NCBI RefSeq assembly: GCF_013337685.1
Contig: NZ_SUQN01000003.1
Span: 434,001 to 498,000, forward strand
Length of the DNA stretch: 64,000 nt
DNA from: Citrobacter gillenii
GTDB taxonomy: Bacteria > Pseudomonadota > Gammaproteobacteria > Enterobacterales > Enterobacteriaceae
Direction of reading: 5' to 3'
Shown: positions 10,188 to 18,928 of the stretch, one piece after another
How the letters are laid out: the number at the start of each line of letters is the position of its first letter
Numbering within the stretch: position 1 is the first letter of the stretch
Program-made: the position numbers and the translations under genes
The notes under the pieces: model-generated
What the model saw: only the letters and a program-made list of their open reading frames with translations
Told to the model about the DNA's origin: nothing
The model's database searches: none

Positions 10188-10234
10188 TTAGGTGTTAGCG
10201 TGAGTCAACACAAGACAAAAACCTGGAGTTCCTC

Positions 10235-11083
10235 ATGATTGCGATTACCGGCGCCACTGGCCAACTGGGCCAACACGTTATTGAAAACCTGCTGAAAACC
10301 GTTCCCGCCAGCCAGATTGTGGCGATTGTGCGTAACCCAGCTAAAGCCGCTACCCTCAGCCTGCAGGGTATTACCGTCCGCCAGGCGGATTACACCGACG
10401 AAGCCGCCTTTACCACCGCGTTGCAAGGCATCGACAAACTGCTGCTGATCTCCTCAAGCGAAGTCGGACAGCGTACCCCACAGCACCGCAACGTGATCAA
10501 TGCGGCGAAATCTGCACGTGTGAAATTCATCGCCTACACCAGCCTGCTGCATGCCGATACCTCCCCGCTGGGGCTGGCAGATGAACACGTGGCAACCGAG
10601 AAGATGCTGGCAGAATCCGGCCTCGATTACGCGCTGCTGCGTAACGGCTGGTACAGCGAAAACTATCTCGCCAGCGCCCCCGCAGCCCTCGAGCACGGCG
10701 TGTTTATTGGTGCCGCCGGAGACGGCAAAATCGCCGCCGCCACCCGCGCGGACTACGCTGCTGCCGCCGCGCGCGTCATCAGTGAAGAAGGCCATGCCGG
10801 GAAAATCTACGAGCTGGCGGGAGATGAAGGCTGGACGCTGAGCCAGTTGGCCGCCGAACTGGCTCAACAGAGCGGCAAAAAAGTGGTGTATCAGAACCTT
10901 AGCGAGGCCGATTTTGCCGCCGCGCTGAAAGGGTTTGGCCTGCCTGCCGGACTGGCAGAAATGTTGGCCGACTCTGATATCGGTGCCTCAAAAGGCGGGC
11001 TGTTTGACGACAGCCATACGCTGAGCACACTGATTAAACGCCCGACCACATCGCTGGCGGAGAGCGTCAGCGGCATCGTATAA
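10235..11083 (+). CDS. qorB: NAD(P)H:quinone oxidoreductase 2 QorB
   Basis: 282 residues with an atypical short-chain-dehydrogenase/NmrA fold: MIAITGATGQLGQHVI is the Gly-rich NADPH loop, and a YALLRNGWYSENY segment lines the active site near residue 140. E. coli QorB (YtfG) reduces quinones with NADPH. Ribosome site CTGGAG. Divergent from its presumed regulator ytfH. Confidence 0.93.
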   Translation: MIAITGATGQLGQHVIENLLKTVPASQIVAIVRNPAKAATLSLQGITVRQADYTDEAAFTTALQGIDKLLLISSSEVGQRTPQHRNVINAAKSARVKFIAYTSLLHADTSPLGLADEHVATEKMLAESGLDYALLRNGWYSENYLASAPAALEHGVFIGAAGDGKIAAATRADYAAAAARVISEEGHAGKIYELAGDEGWTLSQLAAELAQQSGKKVVYQNLSEADFAAALKGFGLPAGLAEMLADSDIGASKGGLFDDSHTLSTLIKRPTTSLAESVSGIV

Positions 11084-11164
11084 CTGTTAAAATTTGGTTA
11101 ATTACGGTGGCATCCCCGCGCATCCTCTCTGATAATGATAAGACGATGTGTGGGGAGAGATAAC

Positions 11165-11989
11165 GTGCAGGGTGTACCTGAGCAGTTTATTGATGAGAAA
11201 GACAGCGCCCGTTTTCGCCATCTGGCGCAGATACCGGGCGTTGAGCTGTATCATGCGCATATCTCGCGTTACGCGTTTGAGCCTCATACCCACGAAGCGT
11301 TTGGCATTGGCGCGATCGAAGCCGGCGCCGAGCGTTTTCGCTATCGTGGCACCCAGTACGTGGCACCGGCCCATTCCGTCGTGACCATGAATCCCGATGA
11401 GCTGCACACCGGCGAGGCTGAAACCGCCGACGGCTGGCGCTACCGGATGATTTATCTCGAGCCCTCTCTTCTGCAAGAGGTCACTGGGATCCGCCACTGG
11501 TGGTTCCATGATGTGACGCGCCACGATCCCCACCGTTCACGCCAGATCTGTTCGCTGATCCACGGGATGTGGAACACCGAGGATCCGCTGGCACAAAAAG
11601 GATTGCTGCTCGATCTGATCGACACCTTCCAGCCACTGGCTCGTCATGCGCCGGTGTCGCAGGAAGGCTCGCATCGCTTTGATCGCGTGCGCGAATATCT
11701 GCATGATAACTACATGCACCCGGTTACGCTCGACGAACTGGCTCGCGTGGCTGCGCTCAGCCCCTGGCATTTTCAGCGCCAGTTCAAACTGCACTTTCAC
11801 GTCACCCCGCATCAGATGCTCATGGCTGTTCGCCTGTGGCGAGCCAAAGACTTTCTCACGCGCGGTATGCCCGCCGCCGACGTTGCTGCGGTAACCGGCC
11901 TGACCGACCAGTCGCACCTCACCCGCGCGTTTACCCATCGCTACGGTATTACGCCTGTGCGTTATCAGAAGCAGGTTTATTCGCGCTAA
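11165..11989 (+). CDS. AraC-family transcriptional regulator
   Basis: 274 residues. The N-terminal half is a cupin-type sensing domain (HTHEAFGIGAIEAG; PAHSVVTMNPDELHTG), the C-terminal about 100 residues carry the two AraC helix-turn-helix motifs (VTLDELARVAALSPWHFQRQ; GLTDQSHLTRAFTHRYGITP). I prefer GTG at 11165, with GGGGAGAG six bases upstream, over ATG 11135, which lacks a ribosome site. It precedes ytfF in the same direction by about 75 bases, a common pairing of an AraC sensor and a drug/metabolite exporter. As I recall, E. coli K-12 has no gene here. Confidence 0.85.
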   Translation: MQGVPEQFIDEKDSARFRHLAQIPGVELYHAHISRYAFEPHTHEAFGIGAIEAGAERFRYRGTQYVAPAHSVVTMNPDELHTGEAETADGWRYRMIYLEPSLLQEVTGIRHWWFHDVTRHDPHRSRQICSLIHGMWNTEDPLAQKGLLLDLIDTFQPLARHAPVSQEGSHRFDRVREYLHDNYMHPVTLDELARVAALSPWHFQRQFKLHFHVTPHQMLMAVRLWRAKDFLTRGMPAADVAAVTGLTDQSHLTRAFTHRYGITPVRYQKQVYSR

Positions 11990-12064
11990 TGCGCAATCTC
12001 ATACAATACAGCGGCGTTTTCCCTGCCTACACTCGGCGCAATGTTCAATGATGTGGATGTCAAA

Positions 12065-13030
12065 ATGATTAGCGGTGTGTTGTACGCCCTGCTGGCGGGG
12101 TTGATGTGGGGGCTGATTTTTGTCGGGCCGTTGATCGTGCCGGAATACCCGGCAGTATTACAGTCGATGGGACGCTACCTGGCGCTGGGGCTGATTGCCC
12201 TGCCGCTGGCCTGGCTGGGTCGCGGACGTCTGCGTCAGCTATCGCGCAAGGATTGGAGAACCGCGCTGGCTCTGACGATGATGGGCAACCTGATTTATTA
12301 TGTTTGTCTGGCCAGCGCCATTCAGCGCACCGGTGCGCCGGTCTCGACGATGATCATCGGCACGTTACCGGTAGTGATCCCGGTCTTCGCCAATCTGCTC
12401 TATAGCCAGCGTGACGGTAAATTATCCTGGTGGCGTTTGGCCCCGGCGCTGGTGCTGATCGGCATTGGCCTGCTGTGCGTGAATATTTCTGAGTTGAATC
12501 AGGGGTTACCTGATTTTAGCGGCTGCCGCTACGGGTCGGGTATCGCCCTGGCACTGGTTTCCGTGGTGTGCTGGGCATGGTATGCGCTGCGTAATGCCCG
12601 CTGGTTGCGTGAAAACCCCGATAAGCATCCGATGATGTGGGCCACCGCCCAGGCACTGGTGACGCTGCCCGTTTCTCTGCTCGGTTACATTGCGGCCTGC
12701 CTGTGGCTGAACGGGCAAACGCCGGACTTCTCCCTGCCCTTCGGCCCGCGTCCAGGCGTATTTATCGGCCTGATGGTCGCCATTGCGGTGCTGTGTTCGT
12801 GGGTGGGGGCATTGTGCTGGAACATCGCCAGCCAAAAGCTGCCAACGGTGATCCTCGGGCCGTTGATTGTATTCGAGACGCTGGCGGGACTGCTGTATAC
12901 CTTTATCTTGCGCCATGAAATGCCGTCGGCGCTGACGATTAGCGGCATCGCGTTATTGGTTATCGGTGTGGTGGTGGCCGTCAGAGCCAAGCCGGAGAAA
13001 CCGAGCGTCGTCGTGGTTCCACAATCATAA
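12065..13030 (+). CDS. ytfF: EamA/DMT-family transporter YtfF
   Basis: 321 residues with ten hydrophobic helices in two five-helix repeats, as in EamA permeases, and very close to E. coli YtfF (MISGVLYALLAGLMWGLIF). ATG 12065 matches the E. coli start; ATG 12041 is an eight-codon longer option and neither has a strong ribosome site. The substrate is unknown. The upstream AraC gene is a likely regulator. Confidence 0.9.
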   Translation: MISGVLYALLAGLMWGLIFVGPLIVPEYPAVLQSMGRYLALGLIALPLAWLGRGRLRQLSRKDWRTALALTMMGNLIYYVCLASAIQRTGAPVSTMIIGTLPVVIPVFANLLYSQRDGKLSWWRLAPALVLIGIGLLCVNISELNQGLPDFSGCRYGSGIALALVSVVCWAWYALRNARWLRENPDKHPMMWATAQALVTLPVSLLGYIAACLWLNGQTPDFSLPFGPRPGVFIGLMVAIAVLCSWVGALCWNIASQKLPTVILGPLIVFETLAGLLYTFILRHEMPSALTISGIALLVIGVVVAVRAKPEKPSVVVVPQS

Positions 13031-13031
13031 T

Positions 13032-13105
13032 GTGCCGAATGGCGCTGCGCTTATCCGGCCTACGAGATAATAGGCCGGATAAGGCGTTTACGCCGCCATT
13101 CGGCG
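13032..13105. repeat. REP pair overlapping the end of the chemoreceptor gene
   Basis: Inverted REP units TGCCGAATGGCGCTGCGCTT and its mate ending CGCCGCCATTCGGCG, around two GGCCGGAT/ATCCGGCC arms. The right half reaches past 13088 and encodes the last codons of the minus-strand chemoreceptor. Confidence 0.88.
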
Positions 13106-14659
13106 CGACACTTTAAATACCGCAACGGTCTGATTCAGGCGTGCCGCCTGTTCTTCGAGCGCCGCCGCCGCTGACGCGGATTCTTCCACCAGCGAGGCGT
13201 TTTGCTGCGTCACGCGATCCATCTCGGCAACGGCCTGACCAACCTGATCGATTCCCCGACTCTGCTCATCAGAGGCCGAAGCAATCTCACCCATGATATC
13301 GGTCACGCGGGTGACGGCGCTGACGATCTCCGCCATTGTTTCACCCGCCTCATGCACCAGTGCGGTACCGGCGTTGACCCGATGACCAGAATCATCAATC
13401 AGGGCCTTAATCTCTTTAGCCGCCTGCGCGCTGCGCTGCGCCAGAGTGCGCACTTCTCCTGCTACTACCGCAAAACCACGCCCCTGTTCACCGGCCCGTG
13501 CGGCTTCTACCGCCGCGTTCAGCGCCAGAATATTGGTCTGGAAGGCAATACCGTCAATAACAGTGGTAATTTGCGCGATTTTGCTGGAACTGGTGGCAAT
13601 TTCATCCATGGTACGCACCACGCCATCAACCACCGTGCCGCCTTTTTGCGCCGTCTGCGAGGCATTTTTTGCAAGGCTAGTCGCCTGTCGTGCATTATCC
13701 GCATTCTGTCTCACGGTAGCGGTGAGCTGTTCCATGCTGGCTGCCGTTTCCTCCAGCGATGCGGCCTGCTGTTCGGTACGCGAGGAGAGATCGTTGCTGC
13801 CCGCGGCGATTTCACCCGCCCCGGTGTAAATCGTATCGGCCCCGTCACGCACCACGCTAACCGTGTTCGCCAGCGACTGCTGCATATCGCGGACGTTACG
13901 TGCCAGCAGCGCCATTTCATTGCTGCCGTCAGCACTGATGCTGTGGGTCAGGTCACCCGCGGCAATATGGCGAATATGTTCCATCACCTCGCGCAGTGGC
14001 TTCAACAGTACGCGCTGCATGGCTATCCAGCTAACGACAATCACCGTGACCACAATCAGCATGACGGCAGACAGCAACCAGATAATTTTCTGGTAGTCAT
14101 TCTCGTTATCCTGCACGCCCGCATTTGCCAGCGCGGATTGTGCCGCACGCCATTCCTGATACACACCCTGCATTGCCGTCTGCTTTTGTTCAGCATTCTG
14201 TTTGAACATCTCTTCCAGTTTGCCTTCCGCCAGCAGCGCGTTCATTTTGGCAAGCGTGGTCGAATAAATGCCGTACTGCTCTTCCAGTCGATCAGCCAGA
14301 TGTTCATCCAGACCCGGCGTTTCCGGCAACGCATAGTATTTATCGTAATGCTCTTTCGCTTCTGCCAGCAGTCGATTTGCCGTGCTTACCAGCGCTGTTA
14401 GCTGCCCGCCGTTCACCTCGCTGGCCATCGTGCCCTGCAGACGCAGCATGCCCCGGTTGAGCGTGACGCGCGCCTGGTTCAGGCTAATCCACGCATCGGT
14501 AAACTCGGCCACGTTCTGGCTGGAAAGCTGAGACACGTTAAAATTTTGCTTATCGTTGTTGAGTGCGCCAATAAAGACGCCTGCGGAGATGAGCTGCATC
14601 GCGCCCAGGGAAAGTAACACGGTGATAAGTAAGGTTATCACTTTGATTCGTTTGAACAT
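13088..14659 (-). CDS. Methyl-accepting chemotaxis protein, Tar/Tsr type
   Basis: 523 residues: membrane helix 1 at about 7-29, periplasmic four-helix sensor (TarH) to about 190, helix 2 at 191-213, HAMP domain, then the signalling hairpin with the highly conserved tip [20 protein letters not shown]. In the sensor, Arg64, Arg69 and Arg73 fall at the positions that bind aspartate in Tar, so an acidic ligand is plausible (Tar or citrate-type Tcp). The protein stops at [10 protein letters not shown], so it lacks the long linker and the NWETF pentapeptide that tethers CheR/CheB; it would depend on assistance from other receptors. Its promoter is sigma-28 type. Confidence 0.93.
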   Translation of the reverse strand: MFKRIKVITLLITVLLSLGAMQLISAGVFIGALNNDKQNFNVSQLSSQNVAEFTDAWISLNQARVTLNRGMLRLQGTMASEVNGGQLTALVSTANRLLAEAKEHYDKYYALPETPGLDEHLADRLEEQYGIYSTTLAKMNALLAEGKLEEMFKQNAEQKQTAMQGVYQEWRAAQSALANAGVQDNENDYQKIIWLLSAVMLIVVTVIVVSWIAMQRVLLKPLREVMEHIRHIAAGDLTHSISADGSNEMALLARNVRDMQQSLANTVSVVRDGADTIYTGAGEIAAGSNDLSSRTEQQAASLEETAASMEQLTATVRQNADNARQATSLAKNASQTAQKGGTVVDGVVRTMDEIATSSSKIAQITTVIDGIAFQTNILALNAAVEAARAGEQGRGFAVVAGEVRTLAQRSAQAAKEIKALIDDSGHRVNAGTALVHEAGETMAEIVSAVTRVTDIMGEIASASDEQSRGIDQVGQAVAEMDRVTQQNASLVEESASAAAALEEQAARLNQTVAVFKVSRRMAA

Positions 14660-14699
14660 CTGTTGCCTTTTTATTATGCAGGTATTGTCTGAGGTCTAA

Positions 14700-14726
14700 C
14701 TATCGGCAGCCGCGCCCGCTTATTTA
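14700..14726 (-). promoter_or_regulatory. Sigma-28 (FliA) promoter of the chemoreceptor gene
   Basis: On the minus strand TAAA (14726-14723), a 15-base spacer and GCCGATAG (14707-14700) match the FliA consensus TAAA-N15-GCCGATAA with one mismatch. The start codon is about 40 bases downstream. This puts the receptor in the class 3 flagellar regulon. Confidence 0.88.
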
Positions 14727-14802
14727 ATCTTCTGACGCGGCTTTTTTCGCCGTTTTACGCCTTTTCAATAAGATTCAGCAGGTTAACGGTATAAGAAATT
14801 TT

Positions 14803-14818
14803 CGTGACAGCCATCACA
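14803..14818. promoter_or_regulatory. CRP-like site upstream of ytfE
   Basis: CGTGA-CAGCCA-TCACA differs from the CRP consensus TGTGA-N6-TCACA at one position. It is about 50 bases upstream of the NsrR site of ytfE. Functional use is inferred only. Confidence 0.45.
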
Positions 14819-14855
14819 AATCCCACCACCCCGAAAGGGGTATATCCTTCGCTAT

Positions 14856-14878
14856 AAGTTGCATTTAAAATACATCTT
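14856..14878. promoter_or_regulatory. NsrR operator of ytfE
   Basis: AAGTTGCATTT-A-AAATACATCTT is an 11-1-11 inverted repeat matching the NsrR consensus (AAGATGCATTT in each arm, two mismatches in total). It overlaps a candidate -10 (TATAAG, 14853-14858) 27 bases before the ytfE start, the expected position for a nitric-oxide-relieved repressor. Confidence 0.9.
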
Positions 14879-14904
14879 ATATTATTGAGAATGAGGTAAC
14901 GGCT

Positions 14905-15567
14905 ATGTCTTATCGCGATCAACCTTTAGGTGAACTGGCGCTCTCTATTCCTCGCGCTTCGGCACTGTTTCGTAAGTACGATATGGATTACTGCTGCGGC
15001 GGTAAGCAAACGCTGGCACGCGCTGCCGCACGTAAAGAGCTGGATGTCGAGGCTATCGAAGCCGAACTGGCAAAACTGGCTGAGCAACCGTTGGAAAAAG
15101 ACTGGCGCAGCGTGGCACTGGCAGAAATTATCGACCATATCGTCGTTCGTTATCATGACCGCCACCGCGAACAGCTGCCGGAACTGATCCTGCAGGCCAC
15201 CAAAGTTGAACGCGTGCACGCAGACAAGCCAAACGTACCACGCGGTCTGGCGAAAAACCTGACCATGCTGCATGACGAGCTGTCCAGCCACATGATGAAA
15301 GAAGAGCAGATCCTGTTCCCGATGATCAAACAGGGAATGGGTAGCCAGGCAATGGGGCCAATCAGCGTAATGGAAAGCGAGCATGACGACGCCGGTGAGC
15401 TGGTCGAAGTGATCAAGCACATCACCCAAAACGTGACGCCGCCGCCGGAAGCCTGCACCACCTGGAAAGCCATGTATAACGGCATTAACGAACTGATCGA
15501 CGACCTGATGGAACACATCAGTCTGGAAAACAATGTATTGTTCCCGCGTGCCCTCGCTGGTGAATAA
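14905..15567 (+). CDS. ytfE: Iron-sulfur cluster repair di-iron protein YtfE (RIC)
   Basis: 220 residues. The N-terminal ScdA domain has the YCCGG pair (Cys30-Cys31), and the hemerythrin-like four-helix bundle keeps every di-iron ligand at the E. coli positions: His84, His105, His129, Glu133, His160, His204 and Glu208. It repairs Fe-S clusters damaged by nitric oxide. Ribosome site GAGG. Preceded by an NsrR operator; nsrR itself lies about 26 kb away in this window. Confidence 0.97.
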   Translation: MSYRDQPLGELALSIPRASALFRKYDMDYCCGGKQTLARAAARKELDVEAIEAELAKLAEQPLEKDWRSVALAEIIDHIVVRYHDRHREQLPELILQATKVERVHADKPNVPRGLAKNLTMLHDELSSHMMKEEQILFPMIKQGMGSQAMGPISVMESEHDDAGELVEVIKHITQNVTPPPEACTTWKAMYNGINELIDDLMEHISLENNVLFPRALAGE

Positions 15568-15589
15568 AAAGGGCGCCTGAGAGCGCCCT
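15566..15589 (-). terminator. cycA terminator
   Basis: Read on the minus strand, GGGCGC-TCTCAG-GCGCCC is followed by TTTTTATT. It sits directly against the end of ytfE, beyond the ytfE terminator. Confidence 0.85.
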
Positions 15590-15604
15590 GATTGATGAAG
15601 CATT

Positions 15605-15629
15605 AGAGCCGCGTCGCGGCTCTTTTTTT
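15605..15629 (+). terminator. ytfE terminator
   Basis: GAGCCGC / GCGGCTC hairpin followed by seven T residues, ending two bases before the cycA stop codon. Confidence 0.9.
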
Positions 15630-15630
15630 A

Positions 15631-17040
15631 TTAACGTACACCTGCCATACGTTTCTTACCGATAAACAACCAGCCCAGCCCCAGCGCAATGAACCACAGC
15701 GGCGTGACGATCAGCGCCTGACGGGTATCTTCTTCCAGCGTCAGCAGTACCAGCACGAACACGAAGAACGCCATGCACACCCAGCACATCACCTTGCCCC
15801 ACGGCATTTTGTAAATCGACTTCTCATGCAGCTGCGGACGCTGTTTGCGGTACACCAGGTACGAGCAAAGAATGATGGTCCAGACAAACATGAACAGAAT
15901 CGCCGATACGGTGGTGATCATGGTGAACGCACCGATCACGCTCGGATTAACGTACAGCATCACCACACCGCCCAGCAGGCAGATACAGGAGAAGGTTAAG
16001 CCTTTCGCCGGAACAGCACGTTTGGACAGCTTGGCGAACGCTTTCGGTGCCACGCCTTCCTGCGCCAGACCGAACAACATACGGCTAGTCGAGAACACAC
16101 CGCTGTTCGCAGAAGACGCCGCAGACGTCAGAACCACAAAGTTAATCAGGCTCGCCGCCGCCGGCAAGCCGACCAGCACGAACAGTTCGACAAACGGGCT
16201 CTTGGTTGGAACCACCGAGCCCCACGGGGTGACGGACATAATCACAATCAGCGCGAACACGTAGAACATGATGATACGGATTGGAATCGAGTTAATCGCA
16301 CGCGGCAGGGATTTCTCCGGATCTTTGGTTTCCGCCGCTGTCGTCCCGACCAATTCAATACCCACGAACGCAAACACCGCAATCTGGAAGCCCGCAAAGA
16401 AGCCGCTCAGACCTTTCGGGAACCAGCCACCGTCATTCCACAGGTGGGTGAACGATGCCTGAACGCCAGTAGGTGACTGGAAGTGCGTCAGCACCATCAC
16501 CAGACCAACCACGATCAGGCCGACGATGGCGACAATTTTGATCATCGCAAACCAGAATTCCATCTCACCAAACATTTTCACCGTGGCGAGGTTGAGGACC
16601 AGCAGCAGAATGATTACCGCCAGCGATGCCACCCAGTCGGATAGCCCAGGGAACCAGAATTGCGCATACGCGGTAATGGCAACGACGTCCGCCATTCCGG
16701 TCACGACCCAGCAAAACCAGTAGGTCCAGCCGGTAAAATACCCAGCCCACGGCCCGAGCAGGTCAGAGGCGAAATCACTAAAAGATTTGTATTCGAGATT
16801 CGAGAGCAGCAATTCTCCCATTGCGCGCATCACGAAAAACAGCATAAAACCGATGATCATATAAACAAAGATGATCGACGGCCCGGCGAGGCTGATGGTT
16901 TTCCCGGAGCCCATAAACAGGCCGGTACCGATAGCGCCACCAATGGCAATAAGTTGAATATGACGGTTTGTGAGATTGCGCCGCAGCGACTGTTCAGACG
17001 AAGCCTCTTCGTCGGCAACGACTTTTACCTGATCTACCAT
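15631..17040 (-). CDS. cycA: D-serine/D-alanine/glycine:H+ symporter CycA
   Basis: 469 residues with twelve hydrophobic helices, an APC-superfamily amino acid transporter. The N-terminal signature LQRHIQLIAIGGAIGTGLFMG-type region (HIQLIAIGGAIGTGLFMGSG) is intact. It imports glycine, D-alanine, D-serine and D-cycloserine. The leader just before the start is CA-rich (AACAACACAGACAGG), the sort of target bound by the GcvB small RNA, which represses cycA in E. coli; the pairing here is inferred. Confidence 0.96.
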   Translation of the reverse strand: MVDQVKVVADEEASSEQSLRRNLTNRHIQLIAIGGAIGTGLFMGSGKTISLAGPSIIFVYMIIGFMLFFVMRAMGELLLSNLEYKSFSDFASDLLGPWAGYFTGWTYWFCWVVTGMADVVAITAYAQFWFPGLSDWVASLAVIILLLVLNLATVKMFGEMEFWFAMIKIVAIVGLIVVGLVMVLTHFQSPTGVQASFTHLWNDGGWFPKGLSGFFAGFQIAVFAFVGIELVGTTAAETKDPEKSLPRAINSIPIRIIMFYVFALIVIMSVTPWGSVVPTKSPFVELFVLVGLPAAASLINFVVLTSAASSANSGVFSTSRMLFGLAQEGVAPKAFAKLSKRAVPAKGLTFSCICLLGGVVMLYVNPSVIGAFTMITTVSAILFMFVWTIILCSYLVYRKQRPQLHEKSIYKMPWGKVMCWVCMAFFVFVLVLLTLEEDTRQALIVTPLWFIALGLGWLFIGKKRMAGVR

Positions 17041-17349
17041 GTTTTTTTCTTCCTGTACCTGTCTGTGTTGTTCAGGCTCTACGGCCTTTGGTGTGTCTAT
17101 GATACGACGATCCCGTTATCAGGACTCATCGATATTAGGTAAGAATTGGCGGGATGAATACTAAGATTTAGATATAATGTTAATTTTATGTTTAAAGTGA
17201 GTGTCATATCACTCTGATAGCGCGAATCAGCTCACAAAAATACGCGTAAGTGCGCTATTTGCAAGATAAAATATCGACATCGGTATAACTATAGCTTTTC
17301 ACGCTATTTTTCTGCTCCCCCCAAGGCTGAGGGGAACAGAAGTCACTGC
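17041..17349 (-). promoter_or_regulatory. cycA upstream region with an 11-bp hairpin behind fklB
   Basis: This 309-base gap holds no convincing gene. At 17310-17341 TTCTGCTCCCC and GGGGAACAGAA form a stem with one G-U pair directly after fklB, but no T-run follows on the minus strand. The remainder is AT-rich and should contain the cycA promoter; no -10/-35 pair stands out clearly enough to name. Confidence 0.5.
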
Positions 17350-17970
17350 TTACAGGATTTCAAGCAGCTCAACGTCGAATACCAGCGTGCTGAACGGAGG
17401 AATGGACGCACCCGCGCCACGCTCGCCGTAGGCCAGTTCCTGAGGGATAGTCAGCTCCCATTTGGAACCCACCGGCATCAGGGTCAGCGCTTCAATCCAG
17501 CCAGGGATAACGCCGTTAACCGGGAATTCAGCCGGTTCACCACGGGCAACGGAGCTGTCGAACACGGTACCGTCGATCAGTTTACCGGTGTAGTGCACGC
17601 GTACACGGTCGGTACGTGCCGGAATAGCCCCTTCGCCCTGCGTCAGAACGCGGAACTGCAGACCGGATTCAGTGCTGTTTACACCGTCTTTCTCACGGTT
17701 TTCTTCCAGATATTTGACGCCATCAGCAGCCATAGACTGGAAACGCTCGCGACGGACCGCATCAGCACGTTCGTGGATTTCACGCAGCGCACGGTGCACA
17801 ACGTCAACCGGCACAGCTGGATGTTTGCCTTCCAGCGCGTCAGCAATACCCGCAACCAGCGCTTCAGGCAACAGCCCTTCCAGACCGGATTCGCTCAGCT
17901 GCTGTCCTACCTGCAAACCAATGCCGTAGCTTGCTTGCGCTTCGATAGTGTCAAAAGTCGGGGTGGCCAT
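17350..17970 (-). CDS. fklB: FKBP-type peptidyl-prolyl isomerase FklB (FKBP22)
   Basis: 206 residues. The N-terminal helical dimerisation domain (about 1-90) is followed by an FKBP domain with [16 protein letters not shown] and [17 protein letters not shown]. It catalyses cis-trans isomerisation of prolyl bonds in the cytoplasm or periplasm. ATG 17970 gives the E. coli length with AGGA six bases upstream; the adjacent ATG at 17973 is too near the ribosome site. Confidence 0.95.
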   Translation of the reverse strand: MATPTFDTIEAQASYGIGLQVGQQLSESGLEGLLPEALVAGIADALEGKHPAVPVDVVHRALREIHERADAVRRERFQSMAADGVKYLEENREKDGVNSTESGLQFRVLTQGEGAIPARTDRVRVHYTGKLIDGTVFDSSVARGEPAEFPVNGVIPGWIEALTLMPVGSKWELTIPQELAYGERGAGASIPPFSTLVFDVELLEIL

Positions 17971-18127
17971 CATATTTCCTTTCATCGGAGGTAAAGTAGC
18001 GGGCAGCATAGCAGCCATGCCGCATCCGGTAAAACTTTGTCTCGGGAACAGATGACAAATCGCGAGGAAACATAAACAATAGGAATATCCCGCGTTGACG
18101 TCACGAAAGCGGGCATGAAGGCAAATA

Positions 18128-18156
18128 TCATAGAATCAGGCATCTATACTCTATGA
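18128..18156 (+). promoter_or_regulatory. ytfB promoter with overlapping dyad
   Basis: A TATACT hexamer at 18145-18150 is a good -10 and is enclosed by the inverted repeat TCATAGA (18128) / TCTATGA (18150). The ytfB start is 40 bases downstream. Which protein recognises the dyad is unknown. Confidence 0.5.
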
Positions 18157-18189
18157 TTCAGGAACGAGACGCGGAGCAGGAGGAAAGCC

Positions 18190-18840
18190 ATGCCCGGGCG
18201 CTTTGAATTAAAACCAACCCTGGCGAAAATCTGGCATGCACCGGACAATTTTCGCATTATGGACCCGCTACCGCCTATGCATCGCCGCGGCATTATTGCT
18301 GCCGCTATCGTGCTGGTGATAGGTTTCCTGCTCCCTTCCAACGATACCAGCGATACTCCTGCGGTCACACGTGATGCCCAGTTGGATCTCCAGTCGCAAT
18401 CGCAGCCACCCACTGAAGCTCAGCTGCAGGCGCAGCTGGTCGCCCCGCAAAACGATCCGGGTCAGATGGCACCGGTCGCACCGGAACCCATCCAGGAAGG
18501 CGATCCCGATGCGCAGCCGCAAGCCCAGCAGTCCCAGCCTCAGACGCAGCCTTTTCAGCCCGATAGCGGGATTGACCAACAATGGCGTACCTACCGTGTA
18601 GACTCCGGAAAAACGCTCGCCCAGGTGTTCCGTGACCATAATCTTCCACCGACCGATGTGTATGCCATGGCGCAGGTTGAAGGTACCGGAAAACCGCTGA
18701 GCAACCTGAAAGACGGTCAGATGATACAAATCAGGCAGAATGCCAATGGCGTGGTCACGGGGTTAACCATCGATACCGGCAACGGCCAGCAGGTGCTGTT
18801 TACCCGCCAGCCTAACGGCAGCTTTATTCGCGCACGTTAA
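18190..18840 (+). CDS. ytfB: Cell-division-associated OapA-domain protein YtfB
   Basis: 216 residues. A short cytoplasmic N-terminus is followed by one membrane helix (about 35-52), a Pro/Gln-rich periplasmic linker and a C-terminal LysM-like OapA domain (WRTYRVDSGKTLAQVFRDHN). E. coli YtfB binds N-acetylglucosamine-containing glycans and localises to the septum. Ribosome site AGGAGGAA. The Gln/Pro linker is four residues longer than I recall for E. coli. Confidence 0.93.
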   Translation: MPGRFELKPTLAKIWHAPDNFRIMDPLPPMHRRGIIAAAIVLVIGFLLPSNDTSDTPAVTRDAQLDLQSQSQPPTEAQLQAQLVAPQNDPGQMAPVAPEPIQEGDPDAQPQAQQSQPQTQPFQPDSGIDQQWRTYRVDSGKTLAQVFRDHNLPPTDVYAMAQVEGTGKPLSNLKDGQMIQIRQNANGVVTGLTIDTGNGQQVLFTRQPNGSFIRAR

Positions 18841-18850
18841 ATGTACTGAT

Positions 18851-18928
18851 TGCCGGGTGGCGACTTCGCCTTACCCGGCCTACGGCTCCCGCGATTGTAG
18901 GCCTGATAAGCGGTAGTGCCATCAGGCG
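18851..18928. repeat. REP pair
   Basis: TGCCGGGTGGCGACTTCGCC at the left and GTAGTGCCATCAGGCG at the right, with ACCCGGCCTAC / GTAGGCCTGAT arms. It fills the gap between the convergent ytfB and DMT transporter genes. Confidence 0.85.

Noticed and set aside
13202-14401. 399-codon open frame opposite the chemoreceptor
   Set aside because: Shadow of a strongly conserved MCP gene; composition is dominated by His/Arg/Cys and there is no ribosome site.
17310-17341. Possible intrinsic terminator of fklB
   Set aside because: The stem is good but is followed by A-rich sequence and not by T residues on the minus strand.
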